A stretch of DNA of 64,000 nt. It comes from an uncultured Chitinophaga sp. GTDB taxonomy: Bacteria; Bacteroidota; Bacteroidia; Cytophagales; Cyclobacteriaceae. The stretch spans positions 1 to 64,000 of the forward strand of contig CABHOK010000007.1 of NCBI GenBank assembly GCA_902168205.1, read 5' to 3'. Positions 27,058 through 35,252 of this stretch are shown piece by piece. A program made the translations under genes and the position numbers. Numbering within the stretch: the stretch's first letter is position 1; every line of letters starts with the position of its first letter. A model generated the notes under the pieces. It had not been told where the DNA came from, ran no database searches, and worked only from the letters and a program-made list of their open reading frames with translations.

Positions 27058-28260
27058 ATGAGACTTACTTTTCCGGAACACTTTTTCTTTGGAACAAGTA
27101 CAGCCGCGACACAAATAGAAACAGCTTTCGAACACGACTGGCAAGGCATCTCATCACGGGATGGATACCTGTTCGACCGCACAACCGACCACGAGTTGAG
27201 AGTGGAAGAGGATGTAACTATCATTGCATCACTCGCGCCTAACTACCGCATGAGTTTGATGTGGAGCAAACTTCAGCGCGAGCCATTCGGCAACTTCGAT
27301 CCGGAAACCCGACAACACTACCATTCATTATTACAGCAATTAAAATCGCGTGGTGTAAACATCATGATGGTGCTTCACCATTTTACCAATCCGTTGTGGT
27401 TTGCCAAACGCAGTGGATGGGAACGCGAAGAGAACATCGCGCTCTGGGTTGACTTCTGCAAAAAAGTTGTTGATGAATATGGTGAGTATATTTCGTACTG
27501 GAATACATTCAACGAACCAAATGTATATGCGAGCTATGGATGGATCACCGGCTTCTTCCCTCCTTTCAAGATCAACCCGCTTACCGCCGGCAAAGTTGTG
27601 ATCAACATGGGCAAGGCACACGATATAGTTTACGACTATATCAAAGCAAAATTCCCGAATCAGCCGATCGGTATATCGCATAATGCAACAGTGTTTTCTG
27701 CTGAAAATATACTCGGATGGTTTCCCGCACGCCTCAGCGACTGGTGGTTTATGGACTATGTGCCAAGTCACTTTGAGAAAGTTGATTTCTTCGGCATGAG
27801 TTACTACGGTCGCATTCCGCACGATCCGCTACCGATTACGTATCTGGAAACACCTCACAAAATAAAAGAACTGGGCCGCAAGCATGATGACATCTGGGAG
27901 TATTATCCCGAAGGACTACGCGCGTGCCTGGACCGTTACTGGAACAAGTATAAAAAGCCCATCATCATTACCGAGAACGGTGTTTGTGATGAAAGTGATT
28001 TTCTGCGTCTGCAGGCTATACAGGACTATGCCGAGATTATTCACAAAGCGATCAAAGATGGTATCGATATTCAGGGCTACTATTTCTGGAGTACGTGGGA
28101 CAACTTTGAATGGCACCTTGGTCCCAGCATGCGCTTCGGATTATATGAATGCGATCTGAAAACCAAGAACCGGATGATGAAACCCAGTGGTGCGCTGTAT
28201 GCATCGCTCGCCCATTCAAAAAAAATCAGCATACAGAAACATAAAGAAGTTTCTGTTTAA
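27058..28260 (+). CDS. glycoside hydrolase family 1 enzyme (beta-glucosidase-like)
   Basis: GH1 enzymes hydrolyse beta-glucosides with retention. The catalytic acid/base Glu153 is in TFNEPN and the nucleophile Glu306 is in ITENG. At 400 residues it is shorter than most family members (about 450), mainly in loops, but the ends of the barrel are present (FFFGTSTAATQIE at the start, WSTWDNFEWHLG near the end). It has no signal peptide, so it acts in the cytoplasm, for example on disaccharides released by the secreted GH12/GH5 enzymes in this window. Its pairing with an M15 peptidase is unusual; a role with cell-wall glycosides is possible. Confidence 0.88.
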   Translation: MRLTFPEHFFFGTSTAATQIETAFEHDWQGISSRDGYLFDRTTDHELRVEEDVTIIASLAPNYRMSLMWSKLQREPFGNFDPETRQHYHSLLQQLKSRGVNIMMVLHHFTNPLWFAKRSGWEREENIALWVDFCKKVVDEYGEYISYWNTFNEPNVYASYGWITGFFPPFKINPLTAGKVVINMGKAHDIVYDYIKAKFPNQPIGISHNATVFSAENILGWFPARLSDWWFMDYVPSHFEKVDFFGMSYYGRIPHDPLPITYLETPHKIKELGRKHDDIWEYYPEGLRACLDRYWNKYKKPIIITENGVCDESDFLRLQAIQDYAEIIHKAIKDGIDIQGYYFWSTWDNFEWHLGPSMRFGLYECDLKTKNRMMKPSGALYASLAHSKKISIQKHKEVSV

Positions 28261-28309
28261 GAAATTTTGCGTGTACCTTCAATCTATATAGTTACCATAC
28301 CTACTTTCT

Positions 28310-29455
28310 ATGATGCGAAAATTACTGGGCGTATTGTTTCTAACCCTCTCTGTATTTTCATCTCTTGCACAGAGTAAAAAAGAATATTTATATGTAGGCA
28401 CGTTCAGTGTTCGCGGCAGCGAAGGTATCTATATCTATACCTTTAACCGCGCAAAGAAGTCGTTTACATTAGTCCAAACGGTTACGGGGCTTGAGAGTCC
28501 TTCGTATCTTGGCATTCATCCTACCAGCAAATTTTTATACTCGGTAAATCGAGGTAAAGCAAGCGAGAATGAAACCGGCGGTTCTGTAACAGCTTATACT
28601 ATTGATGCAAAAACCGGTAAGCTCAGCGCATTGAATACACGCTCATCGTTCGGAGCCGATCCCTGTCACATTAGCTTTGATAAAACCGGCCAGTATGCTT
28701 TTGTATCAAATTATAACGAAGGTAATCTTGTAGTGCTTCCGTTGTTTGAAGACGGACTCGTAGGAAATCCATCTGACTCCAAGAAATATACCGGAAACAG
28801 TATAAATCCGGATCGTCAGCAGAGTTCGCATTTGCACTCGGCATTGATTTCACCGGATAACCGTTTTCTCTATGCAGCTGATCTGGGCACAGACAAAATA
28901 TATATCTACAATTTCAACCTGAAGAAAGGCACGCTGGACGATTCCAAACAAAAAGAAGTATCGGTAAAAGCCGGCACCGGTCCGCGACACTTCGCATTCC
29001 ATCCTTCCGGTAATTATATGTATGTAGCAGAAGAGTTAACCTCAACCGTAGCTACATTCAAAGTTGATAAAAAGACTGGTGATCTTACGATATTGCAGGA
29101 TTCAGTGCTATCACTACCCAAAACATTTGCCGGCAAAAATACCAGTGCCGATATTCATGTAGATCCAAAAGGTAAATTTCTATACATGTCGAACCGTGGC
29201 TATAACGGACTGAGTATATATAGCATTGGTGCCGATGGAAAAATCAAACTTGTCGGGCAACAAACTACAGGTGGCAGCACACCACGCAACTTCATGATCG
29301 ACCCGAAGGGCGAATATATATTTGTAGCCCACCAGGACACCGACACCATCGCCACCTTCCGCATCAACCCTAAAACAGGCAAACTCACTCCCGTTGGCAA
29401 GCCGCTGAAAGTTCCCGCACCCGTGTGTTTGAAGCTTCTAGCTGCCAGTTACTAG
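28310..29455 (+). CDS. lactonase-fold beta-propeller protein, exported
   Basis: A signal peptide (about 1-21) is followed by a seven-bladed propeller of the lactonase family (YbhE/6-phosphogluconolactonase-like; about 24-375), with recurring LGIHPTSKFLYSVN- and HVDPKGKFLYMSN-like blades. In E. coli the homologue hydrolyses 6-phosphogluconolactone, but an exported copy cannot do that in the cytoplasm, so I do not assign pgl. The last eight residues (LKLLAASY) are read from the AGCT-type repeat that begins at 29437, so the C-terminus has been set by a repeat. An alternative ATG at 28313 is possible. Confidence 0.82.
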   Translation: MMRKLLGVLFLTLSVFSSLAQSKKEYLYVGTFSVRGSEGIYIYTFNRAKKSFTLVQTVTGLESPSYLGIHPTSKFLYSVNRGKASENETGGSVTAYTIDAKTGKLSALNTRSSFGADPCHISFDKTGQYAFVSNYNEGNLVVLPLFEDGLVGNPSDSKKYTGNSINPDRQQSSHLHSALISPDNRFLYAADLGTDKIYIYNFNLKKGTLDDSKQKEVSVKAGTGPRHFAFHPSGNYMYVAEELTSTVATFKVDKKTGDLTILQDSVLSLPKTFAGKNTSADIHVDPKGKFLYMSNRGYNGLSIYSIGADGKIKLVGQQTTGGSTPRNFMIDPKGEYIFVAHQDTDTIATFRINPKTGKLTPVGKPLKVPAPVCLKLLAASY

Positions 29456-29769
29456 CTGCAAGATGTCGATTTTGCCAGGCTATATAATTAGCGTTACTTG
29501 GTTGCAAGAGCGGTGATAGAGCTGCCAGCCACAAGCTACGAGCTACTGGTAAATTTTCTTAAACTATATGATTTTCTTTGCTTGGCTTTGAGGAAGTCAG
29601 TATAGCTGCCAGCTTCTGAGCACGGTCATTAAGACGAATAAAATATATACCTATAATCTTTTATCAATGTCTTAGCAGTCCCGTAATCAAAAACCAGCAG
29701 CTCTCAAGATTCATAGCTCGTAGCTCAAGGCTCGCAGCTTCTTCTGGCAGCTTGCAGCCAGGAGCTCTA
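29437..29769. repeat. AGCT-phased repeat island with inverted copies
   Basis: This 333-base island holds AGCTGCCAG-type units on one strand (29437-29462, 29519-29546, 29604-29616) and their inverted form at 29697-29768, where the minus strand reads AGCTGCCAG/AGCTACGAG. The inverted blocks could fold back on each other. The stop codons of the two convergent genes lie within the end units. No ORF, integrase or terminal repeat is seen. Confidence 0.6.
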
Positions 29770-30525
29770 GTTAAACGATACCGAATATGAGTTTGTAACG
29801 TAGTTCAGTCCTCCGCTTGAAGAGGTGATTTCGTAGCCGAATTGCACATCGCCTACAGTTATGTCGCCAAACCATCCGCGGGCTTTTACCCATTCTGCAA
29901 TGGCCTTTACATCTACTGTAGCGTTGTTGGTTTTTGTAGTTCTCAGGAAAGAGTATACATAGTTATTTCCGTTGTGTCCGCGGAATACGTTCCAGGTATG
30001 GCCACCTACTGATACATTGGTATGAGTAGCAACCGGGTATCCCTGAGCATTCCAGTTATAAGATATAGGTTTAATGTTACCACTTCCGTTCGCGTTGCTG
30101 GTATAGTTCATCCACAACATGATTTCGTGTTGCTTCGCGCTGTCCCATATATCAAAGGTGGAAGCCCATGCACCACCGGCTGGTGTTGTAGCGCTAACTT
30201 TACTGGAGCAGGAAACCAACGCACTTAATTTGCGGCCCACATAACGTGTTGAGTTGGGATATGATTTTATACCGCCTGTGTTTGGATGGTTAGCCCATAC
30301 ACCCCAGTTGCTATACGAGTTGGCCCATATAGATTGCGGCCCCGGTCCGTTCTTCTGTCCCCATATATTATTATATATAGTATATCCGCCGTTGGACCAC
30401 TGGGCCCATGGTTCACTGGAACCCCATGCCGCGAGGACTTCGGCATCATTGGTTGGGGTAATTTCTTCTTGCTGACATGCGAGTGTCATGCTCGCAAGGA
30501 TGAGAAATGCTAAAACTTTTTTCAT
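29767..30525 (-). CDS. secreted GH12 endoglucanase/xyloglucanase (lipoprotein)
   Basis: A lipoprotein signal ends at Cys17 (ASMTLAC). The mature protein matches glycoside hydrolase family 12: YNNIWG near 51-56, GGIKSYPN near 84-91, STFDIWDSAKQHEIMLWMNY (nucleophile Glu134) and VQFGYEI (acid/base Glu232). GH12 enzymes cut internal beta-1,4 bonds of cellulose, xyloglucan or mixed-linkage glucan with retention. At 252 residues it is normal length with no carbohydrate-binding module. It is anchored by lipid, probably on the outer membrane surface. It is convergent with the lactonase gene, and its TAG stop is at the end of the repeat island. Confidence 0.88.
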   Translation of the reverse strand: MKKVLAFLILASMTLACQQEEITPTNDAEVLAAWGSSEPWAQWSNGGYTIYNNIWGQKNGPGPQSIWANSYSNWGVWANHPNTGGIKSYPNSTRYVGRKLSALVSCSSKVSATTPAGGAWASTFDIWDSAKQHEIMLWMNYTSNANGSGNIKPISYNWNAQGYPVATHTNVSVGGHTWNVFRGHNGNNYVYSFLRTTKTNNATVDVKAIAEWVKARGWFGDITVGDVQFGYEITSSSGGLNYVTNSYSVSFN

Positions 30526-30687
30526 TTGGTTGTTTGTTTAAATCGTTTGCATAAAAGTAGCAGCAGGTCACAGCACGATTTGTTAACAATTAGGGATGAA
30601 ACTCGTGAGGAAGGGTATAATTTCTCTTAAAGAAGGGTACAATTCCGGTATTTCAATCGAAACTTCAAACGATTTCGATGGATGTTA
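30526..30687. other. GH12 upstream / CAP downstream gap
   Basis: No gene is seen. The GH12 promoter should lie here on the minus strand, but I see no clear TAnnTTTG box. Confidence 0.3.
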
Positions 30688-31176
30688 TCACTTCGGTCGG
30701 CCTAAATCGAGCGCCCAGTAACCAGCAACTTTGGAGGCTCCTATCTCCGTATAGGTGGTGTCCATCATGTTCTTGCAGTGGCTTTCACTTTCCTCCCATC
30801 CTTTCATAACATCCGTTACATTGAAATAGCCACGTGCTATATTCTCGCCTACATATATACCGCTATATCCGGCTTGTTGTGTGCGGATAATGGGAGGCGT
30901 TCCGTCACGCGACAAGTGACTGAGATAATTATAGGTATACATGTCGATGGCATGATGCTGCGCGGTTTGCGCTAGCGTATCATTCCAGGTAACGGGTTCT
31001 ACGGGAGGCATTATATCATTGCCGCACTGGCAGCCGGTAACACGCAACGTATTTATAGCGTTGAGTAATTCAATCTGTATATCTTCCGGTTTTGCAGGTT
31101 CGTCATCGTCTGAACAACTAACCATACTAACTACTATAGATACTATTAACACTATTCGAGGTATCTCAAATCTCAT
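30688..31176 (-). CDS. CAP/SCP-domain lipoprotein
   Basis: A lipoprotein signal (VSIVVSMVSC) leads to a CAP domain (about 35-155). It has the family pattern: TLAQTAQHHAIDMYTYNYLSHLSRDGTPP, YVGENIARG, and the C-terminal HCKNMMDTTYTEIGASKVAGYWALDLG region with key His/Glu pairs. Two cysteines in GCQC could form a disulfide. CAP proteins are exported and have varied roles (sterol/lipid binding, proteolysis or adhesion), so no activity is assigned. It lies upstream of the GH12 gene on the same strand, 162 bases away. Confidence 0.78.
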   Translation of the reverse strand: MRFEIPRIVLIVSIVVSMVSCSDDDEPAKPEDIQIELLNAINTLRVTGCQCGNDIMPPVEPVTWNDTLAQTAQHHAIDMYTYNYLSHLSRDGTPPIIRTQQAGYSGIYVGENIARGYFNVTDVMKGWEESESHCKNMMDTTYTEIGASKVAGYWALDLGRPK

Positions 31177-31575
31177 TTCATTAATTTGTTATCCGTTATA
31201 GATAGTCATTGTACCGGTATAGTCAGACTATTGCATTAACCAAATATAGGCATAGTGACTAAAAACAATCCAACAATTTCAACTGCTTCAAAACGCCGTT
31301 TACTTGGTAAAGTATAAATCCGAGTCATGGCAATGCAAACTTTCTCTTATTATGTATAGAGTACAACTTTCCACACGCTGCTTCAGTCATCTGCATACAT
31401 TCCGGAGAAAAATGTCAATACTTGGTTTTTCGCATTGTTATTTGCTTTTGGAAACATTCTGCTACCTATATAGAAAGATTTGAGCCCGTGGGATTTTGAA
31501 ATTTCCAGTTGTTTTGCAAACGAATGAACAATTCCCAAAACGGTAACTAACCCAATCATTCCGCGAGGAGCAAGC
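31177..31575. other. 399-bp divergent regulatory region CAP/GH5
   Basis: No credible gene is visible. It holds a TTATCCGTTAT unit (31187-31201) and a 6+6 inverted repeat ATAGTC-A-GACTAT (31219-31231). It also contains a GAGGAG at 31565-31570, five bases before the GH5 ATG, an unusual Shine-Dalgarno-like element in this genome. Confidence 0.4.
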
Positions 31576-33312
31576 ATGAAAAAACTCAATTACATCGGCT
31601 ACATTCTGATCATTCTTTCGGTTGCCATCGCATCGTGCAGTAAAGACGAACTAAACACACTTACACTAAGTCAGCAAAAAGTAAACATCGCTGCCAACGG
31701 AGGAACTGCCAGCTTTACGGTTGAAACCGATGCTGATGCGTGGAGTATGAGTAATTCTGCTTCGGATTGGTTGAGTGCTTCAGCCACTACCGGAGCAAGC
31801 GGCAAGACAACGGTAACACTAACTGTAAATACGCGCACACTGCAAACCCGCACCGCTACACTTGTATTTACAGCAGGCAGTGCAAAGTCGGTTGAAGTGC
31901 TGGTTACGCAAGGCTCATCAACCTATCTATATAGTACTACAACAGATCCATCCACCATTACTTACAGTAAAGCCGGTGGTACAATGTCGCTCAAGGTTAC
32001 AACAGATGCATCCCAGTGGAGCGTGAGCGAGAATGCAGACTGGTTGGAATTTACACAAGGCACCGGTAACACAGGCGCTACAACCATTACTGTCACTGCA
32101 TCGGCAAATACCGGAGCTGCGCGCACTGCAACGGTACGGATAAGCGCAGAAGGTGCTGCTGACGTTCAGATCACTGTGGCACAAAAAGGTTCTCTCTATC
32201 CGAATTACAACACTTCTCCTATCGCTCCGGATGCTACCGGTATGAACAGCAACGCTGTAACACTGGCCACCAAAATAAAACTGGGCTGGAATATAGGTAA
32301 CACACTGGAAGCTATTGGAGGTGAAACCGCGTGGGGAAATCCGAAAGTGACGAAGGCACTGATTGACCTGGTAAAGCAAAATGGATTTAATGCGATTCGT
32401 ATTCCATGCTCATGGGATCAGTATATGTCCAACAGTTCAACAGCACAACTCAAGACTGACTGGCTGAACAGAGTAAAGGAAGTGGTACAATACTGTGTTG
32501 ATAATGATATGTATGTACTTCTGAATATACATTGGGATGGCGGATGGTTGGAAAACAACTGTACTACCGATAAACAAGATGCCAACAACGCAAAGCAACA
32601 AGCTTTCTGGGAACAGATCGCAACACATTTACGTGACTTCGATGAACATTTACTTTTCGCGAGTGCGAACGAACCTAATGTTGAGAATGCAACGCAGATG
32701 GCCGTGCTGAGTTCGTATCACCAGACATTCGTGGATGCTGTGCGCTCTACAGGAGGGAAAAACAGCTATCGGGTTTTAATTGTTCAGGGGCCTTCAACAG
32801 ATATAGAGAAGACTAACAACCTGATGACATCATTACCAACGGATGAAATTGCAGATCGTTTGATGGCAGAGGTACACTTCTATACTCCTTTTCAATTCTG
32901 TCTGCTTACAAAAGATGAGAGCTGGGGAAAGATGTTCTATTACTGGGGCAGCAACTACCATTCTACAACGGACCTTACCCGCAATGCTACATGGGGTGAA
33001 GAAAGTACCGTTGATTCTCAATTTAAAATGATGAAGACTAAATTTGTAGATAAAGGTATACCGGTAATTATGGGTGAATATGGAGCGATACGCAGATCAA
33101 CGCTAACGGGTGATGCTCTAACATTACACCTGGCATCGCGCGCATACTTCTTAAAGTATGTAACCAAACAAGCCAAGGCGAACGGAATTATACCTTTCTA
33201 TTGGGACGCCGGTGCTATTGGTGATAATACTACTACGCTCTTCAATCGAAGCTCAAATACAGTATACGATCAGGAAGCTCTGGATGCTGTCATTGCTGGA
33301 ATAACCGAATAA
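31576..33312 (+). CDS. GH5 endoglucanase with two BACON domains (lipoprotein)
   Basis: A lipoprotein signal ends at Cys21. Two BACON domains follow (about 30-112 and 120-205), each with the INAANGGTASFTVETDADAW-type Ig-like pattern and a terminal VTQ/VAQ strand; they are thought to bind glycans or act as stalks. The GH5 barrel (about 225-575) has GWNIGNTLEA at its start, acid/base Glu366 in SANEPN and nucleophile Glu501 in MGEYGA, most like subfamily GH5_4 (endo-beta-1,4-glucanase/xyloglucanase). Length (578) fits. It is preceded by a GAGGAG, and its stop codon sits inside a repeat. Confidence 0.92.
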   Translation: MKKLNYIGYILIILSVAIASCSKDELNTLTLSQQKVNIAANGGTASFTVETDADAWSMSNSASDWLSASATTGASGKTTVTLTVNTRTLQTRTATLVFTAGSAKSVEVLVTQGSSTYLYSTTTDPSTITYSKAGGTMSLKVTTDASQWSVSENADWLEFTQGTGNTGATTITVTASANTGAARTATVRISAEGAADVQITVAQKGSLYPNYNTSPIAPDATGMNSNAVTLATKIKLGWNIGNTLEAIGGETAWGNPKVTKALIDLVKQNGFNAIRIPCSWDQYMSNSSTAQLKTDWLNRVKEVVQYCVDNDMYVLLNIHWDGGWLENNCTTDKQDANNAKQQAFWEQIATHLRDFDEHLLFASANEPNVENATQMAVLSSYHQTFVDAVRSTGGKNSYRVLIVQGPSTDIEKTNNLMTSLPTDEIADRLMAEVHFYTPFQFCLLTKDESWGKMFYYWGSNYHSTTDLTRNATWGEESTVDSQFKMMKTKFVDKGIPVIMGEYGAIRRSTLTGDALTLHLASRAYFLKYVTKQAKANGIIPFYWDAGAIGDNTTTLFNRSSNTVYDQEALDAVIAGITE

Positions 33313-33412
33313 TTATCGGTTATCCGATACACATTAATCGTTATCCGTGGATTTTTTGCCATATCATCCTAATAACGATTAACGAATAACTGTTAACGAT
33401 TAACGGACACCA
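33298..33412. repeat. TTATCCGTTAT/TAACGATTAACG repeat island
   Basis: Degenerate units of ATAACCGAAT, TATCGGTTATCCG, TAATCGTTATCCG, TAACGATTAACG and TGTTAACGATTAACGG fill this gap, in both orientations. The stop codons of GH5 (33310-33312) and of the convergent reductase (33393-33395) are within it. The same words occur at 5948-5980 and 7966-8000. Confidence 0.55.
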
Positions 33413-34421
33413 GTATCTCGTCCCAAACTTTTCGCGATACAGGTATACCCGACTCTATATTCTTCTCACGGATTTGTCTGATGTACTCGCCCGGGTAACG
33501 TATTGATTTACCGGGCTCGGCCGGTTGTGAGGTGTGATAGTCCTGTATGATTTGCTCCAGCGAGTTTGCTATAGCCGGAAAATGACCAAGCTTCTTTATG
33601 TCAATCGCTATATATACTTGTGAAAGAGCATGCTCGGCTTCTTTTTTAGAAATCTCATGGGTTGACAATCCACCGGAGAGTATAGTGGCGAGTATATCCA
33701 ATAGTAACGACAGCCCCGCTCCTTTCCAATAACCAATCGGCAATACTCTGCGTGATCCGAGTATCTTACTGGCATCTTTGGTAAGATTACCGGCTTCATC
33801 GTAACCACCGGGTACAGGAAGGAGCTCGCCTTTCGAATGATACTGATCCAACGCTCCATACGAGTATTGGGACATGGCTGTGTCCAGCACGATCGCTTCA
33901 TCCTGGTAAGGCACTGCTATTACCAATGGATTATTCCCGACTTTACTATCAACAGCACCCCATGCGGGCATATTGGCGAGTGTATTTGTCCAGCCTATAA
34001 ATACAAATCCCTTGCGTGCTGTATGCCATCCATAGTATCCACCGCGCATCCAGTGGTTGGTGTTTGATAAAGCTATACATCCTATACCATGTGAAGAAGC
34101 TAATGCCATGGCATGATCTGATGCATCTATAGCATTGAGCGGCCCCGGGCCGAGATTACCATTCCATTGTTCGATGGCACCGAAACCACCGATACGCGAT
34201 GGTGCCTGATCTGCTTTTATATACCCGCTGCGGATATAGGATATAAATCGCGGGAACCGGTTAACACCATGGGTATATATACCTTCTGCACTGTTGATCG
34301 CAAAGATCGATGCACATTGCGCTGCTTTCTCCGGAATGAATCCATGGTTCAGCAGCGCCTGAAGAAATGTATCGTACATCTGCTGATAGGGCACCTGAAT
34401 AAAGTCTGCCTTGTTATCCAT
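33393..34421 (-). CDS. dlgD: Ldh_2-family oxidoreductase, 2,3-diketo-L-gulonate reductase-like
   Basis: The 342-residue protein belongs to the malate/lactate dehydrogenase 2 family (NAD(P)H-dependent, non-Rossmann). It matches E. coli YiaK/DlgD strongly in NTNHWMRGGYYGW, GAVDSKVGNNPLVIAVP and GYWKGAGLSLLLDILATILSGG (only key parts shown), which carry the cofactor site and catalytic histidine. The E. coli enzyme reduces 2,3-diketo-L-gulonate, but substrate specificity is not proven here. Its N-terminus aligns with YiaK at residue 8, so the ATG at 34421 is supported. That start lies directly after a terminator of the upstream gene. The last residues VNR come from a repeat. Confidence 0.85.
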   Translation of the reverse strand: MDNKADFIQVPYQQMYDTFLQALLNHGFIPEKAAQCASIFAINSAEGIYTHGVNRFPRFISYIRSGYIKADQAPSRIGGFGAIEQWNGNLGPGPLNAIDASDHAMALASSHGIGCIALSNTNHWMRGGYYGWHTARKGFVFIGWTNTLANMPAWGAVDSKVGNNPLVIAVPYQDEAIVLDTAMSQYSYGALDQYHSKGELLPVPGGYDEAGNLTKDASKILGSRRVLPIGYWKGAGLSLLLDILATILSGGLSTHEISKKEAEHALSQVYIAIDIKKLGHFPAIANSLEQIIQDYHTSQPAEPGKSIRYPGEYIRQIREKNIESGIPVSRKVWDEILVSVNR

Positions 34422-34459
34422 AAAAAAAGCGCCAACGTGTTTAGCACGTTGACGCTTTT
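34422..34459 (-). terminator. terminator abutting the dlgD start codon
   Basis: Read on the minus strand, a 15-pair stem with one mismatch (arms 34445-34459 and 34425-34439) ends in a run of Ts that touches the dlgD ATG at 34421. It should terminate the OmpA-like gene transcript, and if transcription reads through it becomes the leader of dlgD. Confidence 0.75.
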
Positions 34460-34480
34460 AAGATAAGAAATGGTTTCGAC

Positions 34481-35149
34481 TTAATCTTTTAATATCCGCA
34501 TCTCCACACGTCTGTTCTTGGCACGTGCTTCCGGGGTCATTTCGTTTGCAAGAGGTTGTGAGCCGCCAAACGCTTTTGTCTGGATTCTTCCCTTGGCTAT
34601 ACCTTTCTCAACCAGGTATTTCTTCACAGCATCTACACGACTCTGTGATAATTCCAGGTTTGCTTTCGGACTGCCTACGTTATCGGTATGGCCTTCCAGT
34701 TGTATCTCGATGCGCGTGTTCTCTTTCATCATCTGTACCACTTCGTCCAGTTCGGGATATGACTTCGGATCGATCACCGACTTACCTTGCGAGAAGATAA
34801 GGTGATTCAGAATGATCGTCTGTCCTTTAGACGTGAGCATGATATCACGAATAACTTTTTTATTGGCATCTATATCTTTCGGATCAACAATAACTGTACG
34901 CGGATTATAGCCCTCTGCGGCAGCCGTAATCTGGTATTTGGCTGTGCCGAAGATTGAAAAGGAAAATGTGCTGTCGTTGAAGCGGCCGAAGATGCTTCCG
35001 GTAGGAATACTGCTATAGCGGATATTAGCCTTTATACCTTTACCGGTGCGGGCATCTGTTATTTTACCTTCGGCTGTAATAGCATCGTTCTGAGCATAAA
35101 GTACATGAGCTCCGAAGATGATCAAAATGAGAGCGGTTAGTTTTTTCAT
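34481..35149 (-). CDS. OmpA-family outer-membrane protein
   Basis: A signal peptide (MKKLTALILIIFGAHVLYAQ) is followed by a small beta-rich N-terminal domain of the CarboxypepD_reg/Ig-like type (about 22-110) and a C-terminal OmpA domain (about 115-222). The latter carries EIQLEGHTDNVGSPKANLELSQSRVDAVKKYL, with the peptidoglycan-binding D and R residues, and the AKNRRVEMRI end. Such proteins tie the outer membrane to the cell wall. The ATG at 35149 is chosen over an upstream one at 35185. A TTTG and TACTTTTA pair upstream is a near-match promoter. Confidence 0.9.
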   Translation of the reverse strand: MKKLTALILIIFGAHVLYAQNDAITAEGKITDARTGKGIKANIRYSSIPTGSIFGRFNDSTFSFSIFGTAKYQITAAAEGYNPRTVIVDPKDIDANKKVIRDIMLTSKGQTIILNHLIFSQGKSVIDPKSYPELDEVVQMMKENTRIEIQLEGHTDNVGSPKANLELSQSRVDAVKKYLVEKGIAKGRIQTKAFGGSQPLANEMTPEARAKNRRVEMRILKD

Positions 35150-35252
35150 AATGTTAAAAGTAGAAAAGCTTAACCACCTGAACAAAACTTATGCCGTGGA
35201 TAATGTCTGAACATCGTTCTTATGATCTATACACAGACGGATGGATTCTGAT

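Noticed and set aside
29437-29769. CRISPR-like array
   Set aside because: Units are short, degenerate and irregularly spaced in both orientations, with no uniform repeat or unique spacers and no cas genes.
31383-31589. 68-codon minus-strand ORF upstream of the GH5 gene
   Set aside because: It overlaps the GH5 start, has no recognisable motif, and lies in a region with regulatory-type repeats.
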